A stretch of 22,196 nucleotides of DNA. Origin: an uncultured Planctomycetaceae bacterium (GTDB taxonomy: Bacteria; Planctomycetota; Planctomycetia; Pirellulales; UBA1268). Both the position numbers and the translations under genes were made by a program. Shown here one piece after another: positions 17,090 through 22,196 of the stretch (position 1 is the stretch's first letter; every line of letters starts with the position of its first letter). The notes beneath the pieces are model-generated. The model had not been told where the DNA came from. It worked only from the letters and a program-made list of their open reading frames with translations, and made no database searches. The DNA lies in NCBI GenBank assembly GCA_903885855.1, contig CAISKG010000518.1, forward strand, positions 1 to 22,196, written 5' to 3'.

Positions 17090-17583
17090 GCGATCACGGC
17101 CAGCGGGTCGGGCTTCGGCGAGCGGATCGACCGCCCCCGATTCTTGCGGCGCCGGCCGTCGCCGACGTGCTCGCCCCCGGGGCCGAGGACCGCGTCCATG
17201 TACTCCACCACCTGCTCGGGCGTCTCGAAGTACTGGTCGTAGACCCAGTCGTCCTCGTACTCGCATTCCTTGGTGGTGTACTCCCGGCAGATCTGCGGCC
17301 GCGTGTGGTAGATGCCGCAGCGGTGGTCCTCGCCGAGGTGCTTGCAGACGGTGTGGACGCACACGTACCAGTCGCCGTCCTCGGTGAACACCGTGGCCTG
17401 GTCGTGGAGGAGGAACCAGCGGATGTACTCGAACTCCTCGCGCGTCGTGGGCGTGTCGAGGGGGAGCGCGAAGTAGCGGCAGCACTTGGCGGTGCAGAAT
17501 TCGCACAGCACCCGATCGGCCGCGACGTCGTCGCGGTGGGGCTTGGAGGGGAGGATCGGCAGGGGCGTGTCGAGGACGGGCAT
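17086..17583 (-). CDS. YkgJ family cysteine-cluster protein
   Basis: 165 residues from ATG 17583, with GGAG six bases upstream. The N-terminal cluster CEFCTAKCC (C27, C30, C34, C35) matches the CxxCxxxCC pattern of the YkgJ family. Further cysteines follow: C75, C80, C89 in HRCGIYHTRPQIC, C99 and C107. The family is thought to bind a metal, probably zinc or an iron-sulfur cluster, and no reaction is firmly known. The acidic aromatic stretch ECEYEDDWVYDQYFETPEQ and a basic tail (GRRRKNRGR) complete the protein. It leads the minus-strand group and diverges from recJ. A possible -10 lies at 17610-17615. Confidence 0.9.
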   Translation of the reverse strand: MPVLDTPLPILPSKPHRDDVAADRVLCEFCTAKCCRYFALPLDTPTTREEFEYIRWFLLHDQATVFTEDGDWYVCVHTVCKHLGEDHRCGIYHTRPQICREYTTKECEYEDDWVYDQYFETPEQVVEYMDAVLGPGGEHVGDGRRRKNRGRSIRSPKPDPLAVIA

Positions 17584-17609
17584 GGGCGGCTCCGCGGTGG
17601 GGGAGCCGC

Positions 17610-17615
17610 AATCTA
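17610..17615 (-). promoter_or_regulatory. Candidate -10 for the YkgJ-led operon
   Basis: Minus-strand TAGATT (within CATAGATT) lies 26 bases before the ATG at 17583 in a GC-rich spacer. No reliable -35 is seen. Confidence 0.35.
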
Positions 17616-17702
17616 TGCTCCGCCCGCCCCGCCCCACAACGCGCCCGCCGCGGGCCTCGCCGGATCGCGGCGGCGCGCCGCGGGGCCCGCGCGGGCGTGC
17701 CG

Positions 17703-17708
17703 TATACT
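17703..17708 (+). promoter_or_regulatory. Candidate -10 (TATACT) for recJ
   Basis: TATACT lies 43 bases before the recJ ATG and 88 bases from the opposing TAGATT. It is the same hexamer as at 11505. The -35 region is all G/C. Confidence 0.45.
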
Positions 17709-17751
17709 GCGTCGCCCGGGCCGGAGGAATCGCGGCCGCCGAGCAGGAGCC

Positions 17752-19551
17752 ATGCCCGTGCCGAAGCGCTGGAGCATCCGACCGCACGACGCGGCCGTCG
17801 TCGCGGGGCTCGAGCGCGGGGCGGGGGTGTCGGCCATCGTCGCCCGGTTGCTCGCCGCGCGCGGGCTGGTGGACGCGGCCGCGGCCCGCACCTTCCTGGC
17901 CGGCACGCTCTCCGACCTGCGCGACCCCGAGCTCCTTCCCGGCGTGACGGCCGCCGCGGAGCGCATCCTCGCGGCGGTGCGCGACCGCGAGCGGGTGGTG
18001 ATCTACGGCGACTACGACGCCGACGGGATGTGCGCCACCGCGATCCTCCACGGCTGCCTGACCGCGCTGGGCGCCGATCCGGAGTGGTACGTGCCCGACC
18101 GCTTCGAGGAGGGCTACGGTCTCAACGCGGAAGCCCTCCGCTCCCTGGCGGCCAAGGGGGCGGGGCTCGTGGTGACGGTCGATTGCGGGATCGCCAGCGT
18201 GGCCGAGGCGCGGGTGGCGCGGGAGCTGGGGCTGGATCTGGTGATCACCGACCACCACGGCTTCGCCGACGCGCTCCCCGACGCCTGCTGCCTCGTCCAT
18301 CCGCGGCTCCCCGGGGCGGGCTATCCCTTCGGCGACCTGTGCGGCGCCGCGGTGGCCTTCAAGCTCGCCTGGGCGATCGCCACGCGCCACTGCGGCGCCC
18401 GGCAGGTGACGCCGCGGCTGCGCGAGATGCTCCTCCGCGCGGTCGGGCTGGCGGCCCTGGGCACCGTGGCCGACGTCATGCCGCTGGTGGACGAGAACCG
18501 GATCCTCGTCAAGCACGGCCTGGAGTGCCTGCGCCTCCGCGGCGGCACGGGGCTCACGCGCGTGATGGAGCTCGCCAAGCTCACGGAGAAGTCGACGCTC
18601 GACAGCGAGGACATCGCCTTCCGTCTCGCCCCGCGCCTCAACGCCGCCGGCCGGCTCGGCCAGGCGCGCCTGGCGATCGAGATGCTCGTCACCGGCGACG
18701 ACGCCCGCGCCGGCCAGATCGCCGCCTGGATCGACGGCTTCAACGAGCAGCGCGACACGCTCGAGCGCAGCATCCTCCTGGCGGCGACGAAGCAGGCCAC
18801 CGGCGACTTCGACCCCGTCGCCGACCCGGCGCTGGTGCTCGCGGGGCGGGGCTGGCATCCGGGGGTGGTGGGGATCGTGGCCGGCCGTCTGGCCGAGCGC
18901 TACCACCGCCCGGTGGTGGTGATCGCGCAGGACGAGCACCAGGGGCGGCCGGCGATCGGCAGCCTGCGGAGCGTGGCCGGCTTCGACATCCTCGAGCCGC
19001 TGCGGGCCTGCGCCGAGCACCTCGTCAGCTGCGGCGGCCATGCGGCCGCGGCGGGGCTGCGCGTGGAGGACGCGCGGATCGACGACTTCCGCCACGCCTT
19101 CCTGGCCGCGGTGGCCGCGCGGATGCCGGCGGAGCTGCGGCGGGCGCAGATCACGATCGACGGCGAGGCCACGGTGGCCAGCCTGTCGGTCGACACGCTC
19201 TCCGAGATCGAGCGCCTCGCCCCCTTCGGCCAGGGCAACAAGCGGCCGGTGCTGTGCGCCTCGCGCGTGACGCTCGCGGAGCCGCCGCGGGCCATCGGCG
19301 CGGGAGGCCGGCACCTCGCCATGACGCTCCTCCAGCACGGCACGAAGATCCGCGCCGTGGCCTGGGGCGCGGCGGAGTGGCTCCCCCACCTGCCGGCGCC
19401 CGGCGCCCCGTTCCACGTCGCCTTCCGCCCGAAGATCAACGAGTTCCGTGGCCGGCGCACGCCGGAGATGGAGCTGGTCGACTGGCGCCCCGACGGCCTC
19501 GACATCGGCGCCGATCTCCCGCCCGGCGCTCCGGCCGCGGCCGCCCCGTGA
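17752..19551 (+). CDS. recJ: Single-stranded-DNA-specific 5'-3' exonuclease RecJ
   Basis: 599 residues. RecJ degrades single-stranded DNA 5' to 3' in recombination and mismatch or base-excision repair. DHH-family motifs are complete: VIYGDYDADGMCATA (DYDADG 87-92), VVTVDCGI (141-147), VITDHHG (164-170) and LAPRLNAAGRLG. The DHHA1 motif is SCGGHAAAAGL, and a C-terminal OB-like domain ends near VDWRPDG. Length is in the normal range for short RecJ proteins. I give the ATG at 17752, but GGAG (17745-17749) is only two bases from it. The in-frame GTG at 17758, eight bases away, may be the true start, giving PKRWSIRPHD. The PQQ-propeller gene follows after 50 bp and may be co-transcribed. Confidence 0.95.
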   Translation: MPVPKRWSIRPHDAAVVAGLERGAGVSAIVARLLAARGLVDAAAARTFLAGTLSDLRDPELLPGVTAAAERILAAVRDRERVVIYGDYDADGMCATAILHGCLTALGADPEWYVPDRFEEGYGLNAEALRSLAAKGAGLVVTVDCGIASVAEARVARELGLDLVITDHHGFADALPDACCLVHPRLPGAGYPFGDLCGAAVAFKLAWAIATRHCGARQVTPRLREMLLRAVGLAALGTVADVMPLVDENRILVKHGLECLRLRGGTGLTRVMELAKLTEKSTLDSEDIAFRLAPRLNAAGRLGQARLAIEMLVTGDDARAGQIAAWIDGFNEQRDTLERSILLAATKQATGDFDPVADPALVLAGRGWHPGVVGIVAGRLAERYHRPVVVIAQDEHQGRPAIGSLRSVAGFDILEPLRACAEHLVSCGGHAAAAGLRVEDARIDDFRHAFLAAVAARMPAELRRAQITIDGEATVASLSVDTLSEIERLAPFGQGNKRPVLCASRVTLAEPPRAIGAGGRHLAMTLLQHGTKIRAVAWGAAEWLPHLPAPGAPFHVAFRPKINEFRGRRTPEMELVDWRPDGLDIGADLPPGAPAAAAP

Positions 19552-19601
19552 TCCGTTCCCCCGCTCGGTCGTCCCTCCCCCGCCCCCTCCGGAAGCCCCT
19601 C

Positions 19602-20960
19602 ATGCGATCCCTCCGCCCCTCCGCCCCGCTGCTTCTGGCCGCGGCCCTGGCCGCCGCGCTGCACCCGGTCCTCCGCGCCGACGACTGGCCCCAGTGGCGC
19701 GGGCCGAACCGCGACGGCGTGTGGCGCGAGGACGGCATCCGCGCGGCGCTGCCGCCCGGGGGGATCGCGCCCGCGTGGCGGGTGACGGTGGGAGGGGGCT
19801 ACGGCGGCCCGGCCGTGGCCGGCGGGCGCGTCTATCTGATGGACTACGTCACCGACGGCGTGGTGGCCAACGACCCGTCGCAGCGCACGGAGCTCTCCGG
19901 CAAGGAGCGCGTCCTCTGCCTCGACGCCGCCACCGGAAAGACCCTCTGGACGTTCGCCTACGACTGCCCCTACGCGATCTCCTACGCCTGCGGCCCGCGC
20001 TGCACGCCGACGGTGGTCGACGGGAAGATCTACTGTCTCGGTGCCGAGGGGCACCTGCACTGCCTCGACGCGGACGGCACGCTCCTCTGGAAGCGGCACT
20101 TCCCCACCGAGTACGCCACGCAGACGCCGATCTGGGGCTACGCGGGCCATCCGCTGGTGGAGGGCGACCTCGTCGTCTGCATGGTGGGGGGCGCGGGGAG
20201 CGCGGCGGTGGCCTTCGACCGGCACACCGGCAAGGAGGTGTGGCGGGCGCTCACGGCGAGCGAACCGGGCTACGCGCCGCCGTCGATCCTCGAGCAGGCC
20301 GGCGCGCGGCGGATCCTCACCTGGGACGCCGACACGATCGCGGCCCTCGATCCGGCGACCGGCAAGCCCGCCTGGGCGGTGCCGCTCAAGCCTGGCTACG
20401 GGATGTCGATCATGGCCCCGCAGGTGGCCGAGTCGAGCGCCGGCCGCGTCCTCTTCGCCAGCGGCATCGGCAACATCGGCGCCCTCTTCCGCTTCGCGGC
20501 CGATGGCGCGGGGGCCCCGGAGCCGGTGTGGCGCAACCGCGCCAAGGCGTCGATCGCCAGCGCCAATTCCACGCCGACGATCCTCGGCGACGTCCTCTAC
20601 GGCTGCGACTGCGAGACCGGCTTCCTGACCGCGGTCGACCTCGGCACGGGCGACCGGCTGTGGGAGACGGGCGTCCCCACGCTCGGCTCGCGCCGCGGGC
20701 GTCACGGCACCGCCTTCCTCGTCCGCCAGGGGGACGGCGACCGCTTCTGGCTGTTCTCCGAGACCGGCGATCTCGTGCTCGCGCGGCTCACGCCCGCGGC
20801 CTACGAGGAGCTCGGCCGGATCCATCTCCTCGACCCCACGGGCGAGTGCTTCGGCCGGGAGGTGGTGTGGAGCCATCCGGCCTTCGCCCGCCGGGCGGTG
20901 TTCGCCCGCAACGACCGGGAGCTCGTCTGCGTGCCGCTGGGCGCGGAAGCCGCGCCCTGA
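19602..20960 (+). CDS. Exported PQQ-type beta-propeller protein
   Basis: 452 residues. The first 26 residues (MRSLRPSAPLLLAAALAAAL... ending LRA) form a signal peptide. The mature protein opens DDWPQWRGPNRDGV, the typical start of planctomycete exported PQQ-like propellers. Blade motifs of the dATGkxlW type recur: CLDAATGKTLW, CLDADGTLLW, FDRHTGKEVW, LDPATGKPAW, VDLGTGDRLW. There are several cysteines, for instance CPYAISYACGPRC and CDCETG. No alcohol-dehydrogenase catalytic region or adjacent Cys pair typical of PQQ enzymes is apparent, so it is more likely a binding or scaffold protein than a dehydrogenase. The ATG at 19602 has GGAAG a few bases upstream. It may be read through from recJ; no own promoter stands out. 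Confidence 0.9.
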   Translation: MRSLRPSAPLLLAAALAAALHPVLRADDWPQWRGPNRDGVWREDGIRAALPPGGIAPAWRVTVGGGYGGPAVAGGRVYLMDYVTDGVVANDPSQRTELSGKERVLCLDAATGKTLWTFAYDCPYAISYACGPRCTPTVVDGKIYCLGAEGHLHCLDADGTLLWKRHFPTEYATQTPIWGYAGHPLVEGDLVVCMVGGAGSAAVAFDRHTGKEVWRALTASEPGYAPPSILEQAGARRILTWDADTIAALDPATGKPAWAVPLKPGYGMSIMAPQVAESSAGRVLFASGIGNIGALFRFAADGAGAPEPVWRNRAKASIASANSTPTILGDVLYGCDCETGFLTAVDLGTGDRLWETGVPTLGSRRGRHGTAFLVRQGDGDRFWLFSETGDLVLARLTPAAYEELGRIHLLDPTGECFGREVVWSHPAFARRAVFARNDRELVCVPLGAEAAP

Positions 20961-21083
20961 GCGGCCGCGGGGGACCATTTCCGGCCCCGATCGACGGTCC
21001 TGCCGGCCGGCGTTGCCCGCGGGCGTGCGGCGGGGTAGGCTGCATGGCTCGCGTCGTGGCGGCGAAGCCGTCGCGGGCTTGAT

Positions 21084-21158
21084 CGGGGCGTAGCTCAGCC
21101 TGGCTAGAGCGCTACGTTCGGGACGTAGAGGTCGCTGGTTCGAATCCAGTCGCCCCGA
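21084..21158 (+). tRNA. tRNA-Pro (anticodon CGG)
   Basis: A full cloverleaf folds by eye. The acceptor is CGGGGCG/CGCCCCG, with the C1-G72 pair typical of bacterial tRNA-Pro and discriminator A. The D arm is GCTC...GAGC. The anticodon stem CTACG/CGTAG has loop TTCGGGA (anticodon CGG, reading CCG). The T arm is GCTGG TTCGAAT CCAGT. The CCA tail is not encoded; the gene is followed by CTGC. CCG is expected to be a common proline codon at this GC content. Confidence 0.96.
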
Positions 21159-21182
21159 CTGCACCGCGTTTCACGATCTCGA

Positions 21183-21218
21183 CGATCCCCGGGGAAATCG
21201 TGGTTCCCCCGGGGATCG
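21183..21218 (+). terminator. Strong hairpin after tRNA-Pro
   Basis: CGATCCCCGGGGAA (21183-21196) pairs with TTCCCCCGGGGATCG (21204-21218), a 14-bp stem with one extra C and a seven-base loop, beginning 24 bases after the tRNA. Only GTCGTTT follows, so the T tract is weak. It is probably the transcription stop and 3' processing barrier for the tRNA. Confidence 0.6.
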
Positions 21219-21480
21219 CGTCGTTTCCGCGCCGCTCGCCGGCCGTCGTGCGAGCCCGCGCAACCGCCGGCTACGGTGCCCGCTTGTCGGCGTGGTGCGC
21301 CCGATGCCGCGCCGCCCCGTCGCCGGCCCATCGTCCGAGGCGTGCGCCCGGCGTCGCCCTGCCCCCCCGGCGGGGGTTCCGTCGCGACTCGCCGCCGGCA
21401 GCCCCGTCCTGGAAACCAGCCATCGCCCCCCGGGAATCCCCGGCCACGACGGCGTGCATCACGAACGAGAAACCGAGGCA
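21219..21480. other. Non-coding spacer, nothing recognised
   Basis: 262 bases between the tRNA hairpin and the next promoter candidate. Open frames exist on both strands but are Arg/Pro-rich, lack ribosome sites and look like GC artefacts. A small CCCCC/GGGGG hairpin sits at 21362-21376. I see no RNA gene, repeat or decayed gene I could name. Confidence 0.5.
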
Positions 21481-21508
21481 TTGCACCATCGGGCAATACT
21501 GGTAGTCT
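21481..21508 (+). promoter_or_regulatory. Candidate promoter for the autotransporter-repeat gene
   Basis: TTGCAC (21481-21486), a 16-base spacer and TAGTCT (21503-21508) lie 77 bases before the ATG at 21586. The stretch is locally less GC-rich than its surroundings. The spacing is acceptable; the -35 matches four of six consensus positions. Confidence 0.4.
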
Positions 21509-21527
21509 CCCCGGCCAATCCCCAATA

Positions 21528-21548
21528 GCCCGGGGTTTCCCCGCGGGC
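21528..21548 (+). other. Leader hairpin before the autotransporter-repeat gene
   Basis: GCCCGGGG (21528-21535), loop TTT, then CCCC (21539-21542) and GGGC (21545-21548) form an eight-pair stem with a two-base bulge, 37 bases before the ATG. If the promoter at 21481 is used, it lies in the untranslated leader and could affect mRNA stability or act as an attenuator. Confidence 0.3.
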
Positions 21549-21585
21549 CGCGTTCGCCCTCCCTCCGTCAGACGAGTCCAGTGCC

Positions 21586-22196
21586 ATGTCGTCCCGCCGT
21601 TTCGCGTCGTCGCTGATCGCTCTCGCCGTGGCCCTCGGGGTGGCCTTCGGGCTTCCGGCGCAGGCCGCCCCCGTCACGCCCCTGACGGTCTACGGCACCA
21701 CCCCCGAGAGCAACGCCGGCGCCAACTTCCTCGGCGGCACGATCGCCGTGTCGAGCACCGTCCGGCTCGACGACGGCGCCACCGTCAGCGGCAACATCGT
21801 CGATAACGGCGTGCTGCAGTTCAATCAGACCGCCGGCAACACCCTCACGATCAGCAACACCGTCAGCGGCACCGGCACGCTCACGCTGCAGAACGCCGGC
21901 ACGCTCGTGCTCTCCGGGACGTCCGCCAGTCAGGCCAACGGTGGATACGTGCTCCTCAACAACACGATCAACGCCAACGCCGGCACGCTCCGGATCGGTG
22001 CCTCCGGAACCAACACCGGGCTGCAGATCGGCGTGAGCGGCACCGGCACGGTCAACGTCGCCGGCGGTTCTCTGACGACGACATCCACCGCCACCGCCTA
22101 CCCCTCCCTCGCCTTCGGCGTCGGCAACAACAGCCTCGGCTTGCTCAACGTCAGCAGCGGTACGGTCACGGCCAACCACGCGCTCTACATCGGCGG
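21586..22196 (+). CDS. Secreted autotransporter-associated beta-strand repeat protein (partial)
   Basis: The frame is open from ATG 21586 to the window end, 203 complete codons; the gene continues beyond. MSSRRFASSLIALAVALGVAFGLPAQA is a clear signal peptide (cleavage near residue 27), which sets the start although the ribosome site is weak. The mature part is rich in Gly, Thr, Asn and Ser and cycles through short beta-strand units such as SGTGTLTLQNAGTLVLSGT, GTLRIGASGTNTGLQIG and GTGTVNVAGGSL. These match the autotransporter-associated beta-strand repeat (PATR) that builds a right-handed beta-helix. Such proteins in planctomycetes are often very long, surface-exposed or secreted, and end in a PEP-CTERM-like sorting tail. 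That end is not visible here. Function is probably adhesion or matrix formation, by inference. Confidence 0.85.
   Translation, partial: MSSRRFASSLIALAVALGVAFGLPAQAAPVTPLTVYGTTPESNAGANFLGGTIAVSSTVRLDDGATVSGNIVDNGVLQFNQTAGNTLTISNTVSGTGTLTLQNAGTLVLSGTSASQANGGYVLLNNTINANAGTLRIGASGTNTGLQIGVSGTGTVNVAGGSLTTTSTATAYPSLAFGVGNNSLGLLNVSSGTVTANHALYIG

Noticed and set aside
17584..19416. Minus-strand extension of the YkgJ frame across recJ
   Set aside because: It is the antisense shadow of recJ. The YkgJ product begins at ATG 17583 with its own ribosome site.
19602..20960. PQQ-dependent alcohol dehydrogenase
   Set aside because: It has propeller repeats but no catalytic region or vicinal Cys pair typical of those enzymes, and it is shorter.
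21084..21218. A tRNA-associated integration (attachment) site
   Set aside because: I found no integrase and no second copy of the tRNA 3' end in the window.
21200..21525. Small open frames on both strands between the tRNA and the autotransporter gene
   Set aside because: They are Arg/Pro/Gly-rich, overlap each other on opposite strands, have no ribosome sites and resemble nothing known.

Overview
This is a very GC-rich bacterial window. Its gene content points to Planctomycetota, probably a Pirellulales-like lineage. I infer this from family combinations rather than from a marker phylogeny. The combinations are a MoxR / DUF58 / BatA / vWA operon divergent from a secreted squalene-cyclase-repeat + DUF4159 protein, a secreted PQQ-type propeller with the WPQWRGPNRDG opening, a secreted autotransporter-repeat protein, and a soluble Ser/Thr kinase. 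Many long open frames lie antisense to real genes and are a by-product of the GC content.

Layout. (1) 1-262, minus: the start of a membrane protein that looks like a sensor kinase, cut by the window edge. (2) 447-6956, minus: a tight four-gene operon, MoxR ATPase, DUF58, BatA-type protein, then a vWA/glutamine-amidotransferase-like membrane protein, with a good promoter at 7020-7048 and a hairpin after the last gene. (3) 7140-9533, plus: an exported alpha/alpha-toroid protein with two DUF4159-like modules. (4) 9557-10252, minus: a YugP-type membrane zinc peptidase, divergent from an exported protein of unknown function (10375-11472). They share a 122-bp spacer with a near-symmetric -10 element. 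(5) 11546-11836: a 96-residue unknown. (6) 11949-13445: an H-NOX (heme/NO sensor) domain fused directly to a complete Ser/Thr kinase, the most notable gene here. (7) 13472-17583, minus: a four-gene group transcribed in the order YkgJ-like Cys-cluster protein, alpha/beta hydrolase, amidohydrolase, hisS. As written, hisS has a one-base frameshift at an 11-C run. (8) 17752-20960, plus: recJ, then the PQQ propeller. (9) 21084-21158: tRNA-Pro(CGG), followed by a strong hairpin. (10) 21586 to the end: the start of an autotransporter-repeat surface protein.

How the genes may work together. The MoxR-DUF58-BatA-vWA set belongs to a family of membrane-linked AAA+/vWA chaperone-like systems. The divergent DUF4159 protein is a plausible envelope partner. 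The H-NOX kinase would couple nitric oxide (or redox/zinc) sensing to Ser/Thr phosphorylation in the cytosol; its targets are not visible here. Translation (hisS, tRNA-Pro) and DNA repair (recJ) genes are interspersed as ordinary housekeeping loci. I see no insertion sequence, CRISPR array, prophage or plasmid element.
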